A stretch of 64,000 nt of DNA, from positions 1-64,000 of the forward strand of contig SVMG01000004.1 of NCBI GenBank assembly GCA_015067545.1, given 5' to 3'. A model generated the notes under the pieces. It saw only the letters and a list, made by a program, of their open reading frames with translations. It had not been told where the DNA came from and searched no databases. The DNA comes from Oscillospiraceae bacterium (GTDB lineage Bacteria; Bacillota; Clostridia; Oscillospirales; Oscillospiraceae). This document shows positions 49,023-57,023 of this stretch, one piece after another (position 1 is the first letter of the stretch; each line of letters begins with the position of its first letter). Position numbers and translations under genes: made by a program.

Positions 49023-49958
49023 ATGGACAACATCATATGCATTGCCGGGCCGACTGCCTCCGGAAAGACTGCGCTGGCCGTGGAGCTGGCAAAAGAATTT
49101 AACGGCGAGGTCATCTCCTGCGACTCCATGCAAATCTACCGCCGCATGGATATCGGCACTGCCAAACCCACCCGGGAAGAAATGCAGGGTATTCCCCACC
49201 ACATGCTGGATGTGGCCGACCCGGATGAGGATTTTTCCGTCAGTCGGTACTGCGAAATGGCCACGCCCATTTTGGATGACATTCTCGCCCGGGGCAAGAC
49301 CGCCATCATCGCCGGCGGCACAGGGCTTTACATGGATTCCCTTATTCGGGGCAACAGCTTTGCCCCCTATCCGTCCACCGGTGCAAGAGAGCGGCTGGAA
49401 AAAGAAGCGGATGAAAAAGGCATGGATGTTATGTTAACCAAGCTGCGTGCCATTGACCCGGAAGCCGCCGAAAAACTGCACCTTGCCGACCGCAAGCGGA
49501 TCATCCGCGCCTTGGAGGTTTTTGAGGAAACCGGGCAGACCATCACTGCCCACAACAAGCGCACCCAGGCCATCCCGCCCCGGTATAAGCCCCTGTGGCT
49601 GGGGCTGGATTTTGAGCCCCGGCAGGCACTGTACAACCGCATTGATCTGCGGGTAGGGCTCATGCTGGAGCAGGGACTGATCCAAGAAATCCAGGATCTT
49701 TTGTCTTCCGGCATTCCGGCCAAATGCACCGCCATGCAGGCCATTGGCTATAAGGAATTTGTGTCCGCGCTGGAAGGAAACGCTGACATCGAAGAAGCCG
49801 CGGACGAAGTGCGCAAGGCTTCCCGGCACTATGCCAAGCGCCAGCTGACCTGGTTCAGACGTAATTCTGAAATGAACTGGCTCATCCGTCACCAAGGGGA
49901 AGACTTTGCAGAAATTCTTCGACAGGCAAGACAGCTTGCGCGGCAATTCGACAAGTAA
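49023..49958 (+). CDS. miaA: tRNA dimethylallyltransferase MiaA
   Basis: MiaA transfers the dimethylallyl group from DMAPP to A37 of UNN-reading tRNAs, the step before MiaB. The 311-residue protein has the P-loop AGPTASGKTALAVEL, ISCDSMQIYRRMDIGTAKP, GGTGLYMDSLIRG and DRKRIIRALEVFEETG. ATG 49023 follows AAGGAGG; the longer track ORF runs through the NUDIX gene in another frame. The mutL-miaA-hfq order is a widespread arrangement. Confidence 0.96.
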   Translation: MDNIICIAGPTASGKTALAVELAKEFNGEVISCDSMQIYRRMDIGTAKPTREEMQGIPHHMLDVADPDEDFSVSRYCEMATPILDDILARGKTAIIAGGTGLYMDSLIRGNSFAPYPSTGARERLEKEADEKGMDVMLTKLRAIDPEAAEKLHLADRKRIIRALEVFEETGQTITAHNKRTQAIPPRYKPLWLGLDFEPRQALYNRIDLRVGLMLEQGLIQEIQDLLSSGIPAKCTAMQAIGYKEFVSALEGNADIEEAADEVRKASRHYAKRQLTWFRRNSEMNWLIRHQGEDFAEILRQARQLARQFDK

Positions 49959-50001
49959 AATCTGCTACCATATGTATATCCCAAAGAAAGAAGGTATACA
50001 T

Positions 50002-50229
50002 ATGTCCGAACAAATCAATTTGCAGGAAGCCATTTTGAAGGAGGTTCGCCGGGACAAGGTGCCGGTGACGCTGTTTCTGATGAACGGCTTTCAACTCCGT
50101 GGAATCATCACAGGCTACGACAGCTTTGTGGTGGTGCTGGTGACCGATGGCAAGCAGCAGATGATCTACAAGCACGCCATCTCCACCTTGGCACCGATTC
50201 GACCGCTGAAAGCAGCTGCCACTGCATAA
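50002..50229 (+). CDS. hfq: RNA chaperone Hfq
   Basis: The 75-residue Sm-like hexamer binds small RNAs and mRNAs. INLQEAILKEVRRDKVPVTLFLMNG is the Sm1 region and IYKHAISTL the Sm2 region (normally YKHAISTV). The C-terminal tail is very short. ATG 50002 has AGAAAGAAGG upstream; the track ORF runs 32 residues too far into the end of miaA. A terminator follows. Confidence 0.96.
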   Translation: MSEQINLQEAILKEVRRDKVPVTLFLMNGFQLRGIITGYDSFVVVLVTDGKQQMIYKHAISTLAPIRPLKAAATA

Positions 50230-50234
50230 GCGCC

Positions 50235-50266
50235 CAGGCGACGGAGAAAATTCCGTCGCCTGTTTT
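50235..50266 (+). terminator. Intrinsic terminator of hfq
   Basis: CAGGCGACGG and CCGTCGCCTG form a 10-bp stem followed by TTTTAT. Confidence 0.9.
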
Positions 50267-50280
50267 ATACGAAAAACGCC

Positions 50281-50478
50281 TGTCATTCCGAGGGTGTTGC
50301 AGAGCGCAGCGAATTTCTATTCTAATGATTGCCGGTGGCAATCATACAACAGTTGATCGCAAAGCGACCGTGGGAATCCGTTCTCCTTGCGGCTCCTAAG
50401 AGCCGCGTGGCACCATAGGTGCCACAAAAGATGCGGATTGCCACACCAGTGACCACGGGTCACTGGTTCGCAATGACA
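50281..50478. repeat. TGTCATT-family palindromic repeat, long copy
   Basis: Ends TGTCATTCCG and CGCAATGACA enclose about 180 bp. Inside are ATTGCCGGTGGCAAT, a GTGGCACC/GGTGCCAC hairpin and CCAGTGACC...GGTCACTGG, the last also present in the 60575 copy. It fills the hfq-yggS gap and has no ORF. Confidence 0.78.
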
Positions 50479-50514
50479 CCACTTCGTTGATAAGTTACAG
50501 AAAGAAGGCTTACC

Positions 50515-51210
50515 ATGTCCATTGCTGAAAATATCGCCCGAATCCGGGAGCAAATGAAGGCTGCCGCCATTGCCGCCGGGAGAGATCCCGAAAGCATACT
50601 CCTGTGCGCCGCCACCAAAATGAATGATAGCAATGCCGTCCGTGCAGCCGTTGCCGCCGGAGTGGATGTTTGCGGCGAAAATCGGGTGCAGGAGCTGACC
50701 CAAAAGTTGTCCGAGCATGCTTATGACGGCGCGCCGGTGCATTTCATCGGCCACCTGCAGACCAACAAGGTCAAACAAGTGGTGGGCAAGGTGGCGCTCA
50801 TTCAAAGCGTGGACAGTCTGCGTCTGCTGGAAGCCATCCAAAAGGAAGCGGCCCGGCAGGGCATCCGGCAGGAGATCCTGCTGGAGGTAAACATAGGCCA
50901 TGAGGAAAGCAAGTCCGGTTTTTCGGCTGAAGAAATCCCCGGTCTTGTGGAGCATTTTGACCGTTTTCCCAATATTTGTCTCCGCGGACTCATGGCTATT
51001 CCCCCCATTTCCCAAAATTCGGGGGATAATCGCAAATTTTTTCAAAAAATGTACACACTGGCTGTTGACATAACGACGAAAAAAGTGGATAATGTATGTG
51101 TGGATATTTTGTCCATGGGCATGTCCGATGATTTTGCTGATGCCATTGCATGTGGCAGTACCATGATCCGTATCGGCACCGCCATCTTTGGACAGCGTCA
51201 TTATATCTAG
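50515..51210 (+). CDS. YggS family PLP homeostasis protein
   Basis: The 231-residue protein has the alanine racemase-like N-terminal fold and binds PLP without known catalytic activity; it helps keep free PLP and amino-acid pools in balance. The PLP lysine is in LLCAATKMNDS near residue 36. CGENRVQEL, HFIGHLQTNKVKQVV, LEVNIGHEESKSGF, LRGLMAIPP and LSMGMSDDF are family motifs. The yggS-sepF-divIVA order is typical of Gram-positive division clusters (ylm genes). Confidence 0.94.
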   Translation: MSIAENIARIREQMKAAAIAAGRDPESILLCAATKMNDSNAVRAAVAAGVDVCGENRVQELTQKLSEHAYDGAPVHFIGHLQTNKVKQVVGKVALIQSVDSLRLLEAIQKEAARQGIRQEILLEVNIGHEESKSGFSAEEIPGLVEHFDRFPNICLRGLMAIPPISQNSGDNRKFFQKMYTLAVDITTKKVDNVCVDILSMGMSDDFADAIACGSTMIRIGTAIFGQRHYI

Positions 51211-51246
51211 CATCCTAAAGATGAGAACATACAGGAGGAGACAATC

Positions 51247-51747
51247 ATGAGCTTTTGGGACAATGTAAAGAAATTTGCACAACCGTACTCCGAGGATGAG
51301 TATGATGAATACGACGAGGAGGAAATGGAAGGCTTCGAAGAAGAGCAGGAAGAGCGTCCTGCCCGCCGCCGCGCCCCTCTGTTCGGCGCTTCCGCAGAGG
51401 AAGCCCCCGCATATAACAATCCCAAGCCCACCGGCACCACTGCTTTCAGCGGCCAGGTGGTAAGCATGGGCAACAAGCAGGAAGTGGTTCTGTTCCACCC
51501 TGCCAACTTCAACGACACTTCCAAGGCAGCTGACGATCTGCGCAGCAGAAAGGCTGTCATTGTGAATATGGAAAATGTGGATAAGGCCATGGCCCGCCGG
51601 GTGGTGGACTTCCTGTCCGGCTGCGCCTACGCTCTGGACGGCAAGGTCAAGAAGGTGGCACAGTCCACTTACCTGTTCTGCCCCCATAACATGGAAGTCA
51701 TCGGCGACCTGGAAAGCCTGCAAAACGAAGCAGAAAGCTATATCTGA
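51247..51747 (+). CDS. sepF: Cell division protein SepF
   Basis: SepF is a membrane-binding partner that aligns FtsZ filaments at the septum. The 166-residue protein has a short amphipathic N-terminus (MSFWDNVKKFAQP), a strongly acidic linker and a conserved C-terminal domain (VVLFHPANFNDTSKAADDLRSRKAVIVNMENVD, RVVDFLSGCAYALDGKVKKVAQSTYLFCP). GGAGGAG precedes the ATG. It lies between yggS and divIVA. Confidence 0.95.
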   Translation: MSFWDNVKKFAQPYSEDEYDEYDEEEMEGFEEEQEERPARRRAPLFGASAEEAPAYNNPKPTGTTAFSGQVVSMGNKQEVVLFHPANFNDTSKAADDLRSRKAVIVNMENVDKAMARRVVDFLSGCAYALDGKVKKVAQSTYLFCPHNMEVIGDLESLQNEAESYI

Positions 51748-51767
51748 GTTAGGAGAGGAAACAGTAT

Positions 51768-52433
51768 ATGATCACACCGCAGCAAATCGAACAGATCTCC
51801 TTTGGTCGGGCCACCTTCGGCGGCTACGATATGCAGTCCGTGGATGAGATCTTGGAGCCCCTGACCGAGGATTACATTACCCTTTACAAGGAAAATGCTC
51901 TGCTCAAGAGCAAAATGCGGGTTCTGGTCGCCAAGCTGGAAGAGTACCGCAACAACGAGGAATCCATGAAGGATGCCATCGTCAACGCACAGAAGACCTG
52001 TGATCAGATGGTCAAGGCCGCTGAGGAAAAATGCACACAGATGCTTACCGACGCCAATGCCTTGGCATCGGAAAACGCCAAAAATGCCGATGCCCTCATT
52101 GCCGCTGAAAATGAGCGTGTGGAGGAGGCTCGCCGCGCCGCTGCTGACAAGATCGATCAGCTGACTGCAGAGCTGAACTCCTGCATCCAGGCACTGAACC
52201 GGATCAAGAGTGCCAATGCACCCGCACCCATCGGCAGCTCCTTCTATGACTACGACAAGGAGCCCGATGCAGATCCCGCTGATGCCGTAGCTGCTGAGAT
52301 CTCCGCCAATCTGGAGAATCTGGTTGGCACTGCTGACGAGCCCGAAGCCCCCAAGGCTACCACGGATACCATCAGTAAGTTCAGCGATCTTTCCAAGCAT
52401 TTCGGTTCTGACTACAATCCTACCGCTAAATAA
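51768..52433 (+). CDS. divIVA: DivIVA domain protein
   Basis: This coiled-coil protein binds curved membranes at poles and septum and positions division or wall-synthesis machinery. The 221-residue protein has the N-terminal DivIVA segment ITPQQIEQISFGRATFGGYDMQSVDEIL and a long helical region (about 45-140) rich in Ala, Glu and Lys. The C-terminal tail is acidic and poorly conserved. It is 20 nt downstream of sepF and followed by the ileS T-box leader, the common order in Clostridia. Confidence 0.92.
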   Translation: MITPQQIEQISFGRATFGGYDMQSVDEILEPLTEDYITLYKENALLKSKMRVLVAKLEEYRNNEESMKDAIVNAQKTCDQMVKAAEEKCTQMLTDANALASENAKNADALIAAENERVEEARRAAADKIDQLTAELNSCIQALNRIKSANAPAPIGSSFYDYDKEPDADPADAVAAEISANLENLVGTADEPEAPKATTDTISKFSDLSKHFGSDYNPTAK

Positions 52434-52440
52434 ATATGCA

Positions 52441-52686
52441 ATGACGAGGACACGTGAGCGCTTTTCCCTATCCTCAGAGAGCCGCCATTTGGTGAGAGGC
52501 GGCGATATAAAAGCGACTCATATCCCCTCGGAGCAGCGCACCGAAGCCCATATGGGTGTGTAGGCCGCGCCGGTGTTGCGCCCGATATCGCGCATCTGAG
52601 TGCCGTCGCAAGACGGAACAAGAGTGGTACCGCAGAGGTATGTTACGCCTTTGTCTCTTATTGTAAGGGACAAAGGTGTTTTTTTA
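52441..52686 (+). promoter_or_regulatory. T-box riboswitch controlling ileS
   Basis: This is a tRNA-sensing leader. It has the AGAGAGCC and GGTGAGAGGCGG segments of stem I, a candidate ATC (Ile) specifier at 52522-52524, the T-box sequence AACAAGAGTGGTACCGCAG (52617-52635) whose bulge pairs with uncharged tRNA ends, and a terminator CCTTTGTC/GGACAAAGG (52648-52676) with a T run. Uncharged tRNA-Ile should favour the antiterminator and ileS expression. Confidence 0.93.
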
Positions 52687-52695
52687 TTGCCCCTT

Positions 52696-52813
52696 TGTCA
52701 TTGCGAGGAGCCGTAGGCGACGTGGCAATCTCCTGGTAGCATTCATCGACCTGCGACAATGTAACTTAAGCTGTACCGGGAGATCGCCACGGCCCGTTGG
52801 GCCTCGCGATGAC
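52696..52813. repeat. TGTCATT-family repeat inside the ileS leader
   Basis: TGTCATTGCGAGG and CCTCGCGATGACA (one mismatch) enclose a second inverted pair, CGTGGCAATCTCC and GGGAGATCGCCACG, so the whole 118-nt element can fold as one long hairpin. It sits between the T-box terminator and the ileS ribosome site and would be in the ileS mRNA. Confidence 0.85.
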
Positions 52814-52848
52814 ATATATTCAGAAATTACTATGGAGGTAACATTCCA

Positions 52849-55638
52849 ATGGACTACAAAAATACCATCATCACCCCCAAGACCGACTTCCCCATGAAGG
52901 CCGGTCTGCCTGCCCGGGAGCCGGGTATGCTGGCTGCTTGGGAAGAAATGGATCTTTACAGCGCAATGCTGGAAAAGAACAAAGATCTGCCCCCCTTCAT
53001 CCTGCATGACGGCCCTCCCTTCTCCAATGGCTACATTCACATGGGCCACGCGCTGAACAAGACCCTCAAGGACTTCATCGTCCGCAGCCACGCCATGATG
53101 GGCTTCTACACCCCCTATGTCCCCGGCTGGGATAACCATGGCCTGCCCATTGAGCGCGCCATTGAAAAAAGTAAGAGCAAGCTGAACAAGGACATGTCCG
53201 TTCCCGAATTCCGCAAGGCCTGCGAGGACTTCGCCGAGGACTTCATTCAAAAGCAGATGGGCGGCTTCAAGCGCCTGGGTGTCGTGGGCGACTGGAAACA
53301 GCCCTACCGCACCATGGACAAGCATTTTGAAGCACAGGAAGTCAAGGTCTTTGGCCGGATGTTCGACAAGGGCTTTATCTACAAGGGTTTGAAGCCCGTT
53401 ACGTGGTGCCCCTTCTGTGCAACCGCCGTTGCCGAAGCTGATATTGAGTATCAGGACGATCCCTGTACTTCCGTCTATGTGAAGTTCGCCATGAAGGACG
53501 ACCAGGGCAAGCTCTCCCAGTTTGATCTGAGCAAGACCTATTTCGTCATCTGGACCACCACCATTTGGACGCTCCCCGGCAACATGGCCATCTGCCTGCA
53601 CCCCCGGGATTCCTATGTGCTGGTGAAGGCTGAGAACGGCGAGACCTACATCATGGCAGAAGCCTTGATGGAGAAGACCATGAAAATGGGCGGCTTTGAG
53701 AATTATGAGGTTCTCGCCACCTATCCCGGCGCATTCTTTGAAAATATGCTGGCACAGCATCCTTTCCTGGATAAAACTTCCCGTTTGGTGAACGCCGAGT
53801 ACGTCACCATGGATTCCGGTACGGGCTGTGTCCACACCGCCCCCGGCTTTGGTGCGGATGACTATCAGACCTGTATGCGTTACGGCATGGATTTGGTCGT
53901 TCCTGTGGACGACTATGGCCGTCACACTGACTACGCCGGCAAGTACGCCGGTCTCAAGACCGAGGACTCCAATCCCATCATCTTGGAGGACATGAAGCAG
54001 ACCGGTTCTCTGTTCGCATCCGAGCAGATCGTCCACTCCTACCCCCACCATGACCGCTGCAAGAAGCCCGTCATTTTCCGGGCAACACCTCAGTGGTTCT
54101 GCTCTGTGGAATCTTTCAAGGATCAGGCTGTGGAAGCCATTGAAAACGTCCAGTGGTTCCCCGCATGGGGCGGCGACCGGATGGTAAGCATGATCCGCGA
54201 GCGCGCCGACTGGTGCATCAGCCGTCAGCGCCGTTGGGGTCTGCCCATCCCTGTTTTCTACTGCGAAGACTGCGGCAAGCCCGTCTCCACTCCCGAGAGC
54301 ATTGAAAAGATCTCCAAGCTGTTTGATGAACACGGCTCCAACATTTGGTTTGAAAAGGATGCCATGGAATTGGCTCCCGATGGCTTTACCTGCCCCCACT
54401 GCGGCGGTAAGGCATTCACCAAGGAGACCGACACCCTGGACTGCTGGTTTGACTCCGGCTCTACCCACTTTGCTTCCTTGATGCACCGCACCCCCGAGCT
54501 GTGGCCTGCGGATGTGTATCTGGAGGGCGCTGACCAGTACCGCGGTTGGTTCCAGTCCTCCCTGCTGACTTCTGTGGGCGCGCTGGACAAGGGCGCACCC
54601 TTCAAGCAGGTTCTGACCCACGGCTGGGTGGTTGATGGCCAGGGCCGCGCCATGCACAAGTCCCTGGGCAACGGCGTTGATCCTGCTGACCTGATCAAGG
54701 ACTTCGGTGCGGACATTGTCCGTCTGTGGGCGGCATCTTCCGACTACCATGTGGACGTGCGCTGCTCCAAGGAGATCTTCAAGCAGATCGCACAGAACTA
54801 TCTGAAGTTCCGCAATACCGCCCGTTACTGCCTGGGTAACCTTGCCGACTTCGACCCCAACAACCTGGTGGTCGCTGCCGACATGGAAGAGCTGGACAAG
54901 TGGGCGCTGACCAAGCTGGATGCGCTGGTCAAGCTCTGCCGCAAGGCTTACGAGAACTATGAGTTCCATGTGATCACCCACGCCATCAACGATTTCTGTG
55001 TGGTCGAGCTCAGCTCCTTCTATCTGGACATCCTCAAGGATCGTCTGTACTGTGAAGAGGCAACCGGCCTGCGGCGCCGCAGCGCACAGACCGCCCTGTT
55101 CCTCATCCTGGATGCTATGGCAAAGCTGTTTGCTCCCATCCTGGCCTTTACCTGTGACGAAATCTGGCAGTCCATGCCCCACCGCGAGGGCGACGATGCC
55201 CGGAACGTCCTGCTGAATCAGATGCCCGCTGACTTTGCCGCTTACGCCCTCAGTGATGAGACCATGGCAAAGTGGGAAACCGTCATGAAGCTGCGCCAGG
55301 ATGTGAACGGCATTCTGGAAAAGGCCCGCGCCGACAAGCGGATTGGCAAGGCTTTGGAAGCCCATGTGGCTCTGGCTACCGACAATGCCGAGCTGAAGGC
55401 CGCCTGCGAGGGGCTGAATCTGGCTGAGATCTGCATTGTTTCCGCCTGCGAGTGGGCAGACGCAGAGGAAGGCGCAGAGGTAGGTGTCGGTGTGAACTTC
55501 CCCGACCTGACCATCGCCGTTAGCGAAGCCAAGGGCGCCAAGTGCCCCCGCTGCTGGATGCACTCCGAAAAAGCCGGTGCAGATGACCTCTGCCCCCGCT
55601 GTGCCGCTGTCGTTTCCAAGCTGGATATCGAAATCTAA
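52849..55638 (+). CDS. ileS: Isoleucyl-tRNA synthetase
   Basis: This class I synthetase of 929 residues charges tRNA-Ile. GPPFSNGYIHMGHALNK contains the HIGH-type motif (HMGH), followed by the CP1 editing domain (HTAPGFGADDYQ). The KMSKS motif appears as AMHKSLGNG, with His for the usual Ser/Met position. The C-terminal zinc finger is CPRCWMHSEKAG...CPRCAAVV. The bacterial-type (IleRS1) architecture is complete. The start has GGAGGT upstream, after the T-box and repeat. Confidence 0.97.
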   Translation: MDYKNTIITPKTDFPMKAGLPAREPGMLAAWEEMDLYSAMLEKNKDLPPFILHDGPPFSNGYIHMGHALNKTLKDFIVRSHAMMGFYTPYVPGWDNHGLPIERAIEKSKSKLNKDMSVPEFRKACEDFAEDFIQKQMGGFKRLGVVGDWKQPYRTMDKHFEAQEVKVFGRMFDKGFIYKGLKPVTWCPFCATAVAEADIEYQDDPCTSVYVKFAMKDDQGKLSQFDLSKTYFVIWTTTIWTLPGNMAICLHPRDSYVLVKAENGETYIMAEALMEKTMKMGGFENYEVLATYPGAFFENMLAQHPFLDKTSRLVNAEYVTMDSGTGCVHTAPGFGADDYQTCMRYGMDLVVPVDDYGRHTDYAGKYAGLKTEDSNPIILEDMKQTGSLFASEQIVHSYPHHDRCKKPVIFRATPQWFCSVESFKDQAVEAIENVQWFPAWGGDRMVSMIRERADWCISRQRRWGLPIPVFYCEDCGKPVSTPESIEKISKLFDEHGSNIWFEKDAMELAPDGFTCPHCGGKAFTKETDTLDCWFDSGSTHFASLMHRTPELWPADVYLEGADQYRGWFQSSLLTSVGALDKGAPFKQVLTHGWVVDGQGRAMHKSLGNGVDPADLIKDFGADIVRLWAASSDYHVDVRCSKEIFKQIAQNYLKFRNTARYCLGNLADFDPNNLVVAADMEELDKWALTKLDALVKLCRKAYENYEFHVITHAINDFCVVELSSFYLDILKDRLYCEEATGLRRRSAQTALFLILDAMAKLFAPILAFTCDEIWQSMPHREGDDARNVLLNQMPADFAAYALSDETMAKWETVMKLRQDVNGILEKARADKRIGKALEAHVALATDNAELKAACEGLNLAEICIVSACEWADAEEGAEVGVGVNFPDLTIAVSEAKGAKCPRCWMHSEKAGADDLCPRCAAVVSKLDIEI

Positions 55639-55645
55639 CGAAAAC

Positions 55646-55672
55646 CGCCCTGCCAAACGGCAGGGCGTGTTT
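55646..55672 (+). terminator. Intrinsic terminator of ileS
   Basis: CGCCCTGCC and GGCAGGGCG pair around AAAC, then TGTTTCTT. Confidence 0.85.
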
Positions 55673-55688
55673 CTTGCGAATGCCAAAT

Positions 55689-55773
55689 GACGGATTCGCT
55701 CGCCTGCGGGCGAGCCACGGCAGTTGCAAGTGTCCACCGGGCACTTGCTAAGAGACGCCCTTTCGAATCCGTC
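55689..55773. repeat. Palindromic element with tRNA T-arm-like ends
   Basis: GACGGATTCG and CGAATCCGTC are perfect 10-bp inverted ends around two further hairpins (GCTCGCC/GGGCGAGC and GCAAGTG/CACTTGC). The same GACGGATTCG is the T-arm sequence of the adjacent tRNA-Tyr. It has no ORF. Confidence 0.6.
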
Positions 55774-55781
55774 CACAATAC

Positions 55782-55815
55782 AAAAAGTCCAACACCTGAT
55801 GGTGTTGGACTTTTT
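55782..55815 (-). terminator. Terminator of the tRNA-Thr/tRNA-Tyr operon
   Basis: AAAAAGTCCAACACC and GGTGTTGGACTTTTT pair around TGAT immediately 3' of tRNA-Tyr on the minus strand. Confidence 0.9.
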
Positions 55816-55816
55816 G

Positions 55817-55901
55817 TGGTGGGGGAGGACGGATTCGAACCATCGAAGCGATACGCAGCAGATTTACAGTCTGTCCCCTTTGGCCACTCGGGAACTCCCC
55901 C
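55817..55901 (-). tRNA. tRNA-Tyr (anticodon GTA)
   Basis: This class II tRNA of 85 nt begins GGGGGAGTTCCCGAG. The anticodon stem-loop CAGACTGTAAATCTG gives GTA. A long variable arm (GCGTATCGCTTCGAT region), T-arm GGTTCGAATCC, and acceptor CTCCCCC with A and encoded CCA follow. Confidence 0.95.
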
Positions 55902-55926
55902 AAATATTCATTTTGTCCGCTCCGTT

Positions 55927-56002
55927 TGGAGCCGGTAGACGGACTCGAACCCCCGACCTGCTGATTACAAATCAGCTGCTCTACCAACTGAGCTATACCG
56001 GC
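55927..56002 (-). tRNA. tRNA-Thr (anticodon TGT)
   Basis: The 76-nt cloverleaf begins GCCGGTATAGCTCAGTTGG. The anticodon stem-loop CTGATTTGTAATCAG gives TGT, the T-arm is GGGTTCGAGTCC, and the acceptor is followed by T and an encoded CCA. Confidence 0.96.
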
Positions 56003-56022
56003 GGCTCAAACAGAACATGCTT

Positions 56023-56051
56023 ATTATAGTCACAAGCGGTCCGTTTGTCAA
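56023..56051 (-). promoter_or_regulatory. Promoter of the tRNA-Thr/tRNA-Tyr operon
   Basis: TTGACA, a 17-nt spacer and TATAAT lie on the minus strand about 20 nt before tRNA-Thr. Confidence 0.9.
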
Positions 56052-56109
56052 GCATTTTTTCGTGTTTTTCAAAAAAAGAAAAAACGTAGTTTTTAATACC
56101 ATGTTTTCC

Positions 56110-56138
56110 TTGCACTTTCTTATTAATTATGCTAAAAT
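56110..56138 (+). promoter_or_regulatory. SigA-type promoter of the SGNH hydrolase gene
   Basis: TTGCAC, a 17-nt spacer and TAAAAT lie 24 nt before the ATG. Confidence 0.7.
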
Positions 56139-56162
56139 CGCTCAAAAAAGGAGGCATTTACT

Positions 56163-56816
56163 ATGATTTTCTCGAATATGGACCGCATTGTTTTTGCCGG
56201 TGATTCCGTCACCGATATGGGCAGCACCAATCCCGTAGGGGAAGGTCTTTTCGACAGTCTTGGACAGGGCTATGTGCGCATTGTGGACAGCCTGCTGGCT
56301 GCTTGCTATCCTGAAATCAAGGTGCGTGTCACCAACTCCGGTATTTCCGGCAACACCAGCCGGGATCTGTTGGCCAGGTTTGACCGGGATGTGGTGGAGC
56401 TGAAGCCCGATTGGGTCTCCATCTGCATCGGCATCAATGATGTATGGCGTCAGTTTGACTTGCCTGCCCTTCCCGACACCCATGTTCTTCCAAAAGAGTA
56501 CGAGCGCGATGTAGAAGAAATGATCCTGCGGGTCAAGGATACAGTGAAGGGCATTTTCATCCTCTCCCCCTACATTATGGAGCCCAATTCCAGCGACATG
56601 ATGCGCGCAAGAATGAATGAATATGTGGCGATCTGCGAAAAGCTTGCTGCCAAGCATGGCTGCACCTTCGTCAACTTCCAAAAGTTGTACGAGGATTACT
56701 GCAAAATCCGTCATTCTTCTTATATTGCCTGGGATCGCATTCACCCCAATCAGGTGGGCGCCGTTTTGATGGCACGGGCATTCTTGAAGCACTGCGATTT
56801 CGATTTTAACAGATAA
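56163..56816 (+). CDS. SGNH/GDSL family hydrolase
   Basis: The 217-residue protein has all four SGNH blocks: FAGDSVTDMG (Ser nucleophile, about residue 14), NSGISGNTSRD (Gly), CIGINDVW (Asn) and WDRIHPNQVG (Asp-His). There is no signal peptide, so it acts in the cytoplasm, probably as an esterase that deacylates a small molecule or carbohydrate. Related proteins occur near carbohydrate-use genes, but no such genes are adjacent here. AAGGAGG precedes the ATG. Confidence 0.92.
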   Translation: MIFSNMDRIVFAGDSVTDMGSTNPVGEGLFDSLGQGYVRIVDSLLAACYPEIKVRVTNSGISGNTSRDLLARFDRDVVELKPDWVSICIGINDVWRQFDLPALPDTHVLPKEYERDVEEMILRVKDTVKGIFILSPYIMEPNSSDMMRARMNEYVAICEKLAAKHGCTFVNFQKLYEDYCKIRHSSYIAWDRIHPNQVGAVLMARAFLKHCDFDFNR

Positions 56817-56826
56817 TTTTTCATCA

Positions 56827-56851
56827 CGCCGGCCTTTTGGCCGGTGTTTTT
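56827..56851 (+). terminator. Intrinsic terminator of the SGNH gene
   Basis: CGCCGGCC and GGCCGGTG pair around TTTT, followed by TTTTT. Confidence 0.88.
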
Positions 56852-56955
56852 GTGTGCGGTGTTGTGATTTTGCATAATCACTCCCGGCTGCGTCTGCGCA
56901 TTTGTGTATATTTAGCGGATATTTATGAATATTATGAAATTTTATGCATTCTGCG

Positions 56956-56984
56956 TTGACAAATTCCTTATATAGCTGTATAAT
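56956..56984 (+). promoter_or_regulatory. Consensus promoter of the arginine cluster
   Basis: TTGACA, a 17-nt spacer and TATAAT, both consensus, lie about 40 nt before argG. AT-rich sequence with TATGAATATTATGAAA just upstream could hold a weak ArgR site, but no clean ARG-box palindrome is visible. Confidence 0.87.
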
Positions 56985-57023
56985 TTCTGCATACTTATCA
57001 ATCACCATTTGGAGGGATTACTT

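Noticed and set aside
52684-55776. 1030-aa minus-strand ORF
   Set aside because: It is a complete antisense shadow of ileS, starting and ending in repeats and with no domain.
55724-56029. 101-aa plus-strand ORF across the tRNA genes
   Set aside because: It overlaps tRNA-Tyr and tRNA-Thr in antisense and is a typical tRNA-antisense artefact.
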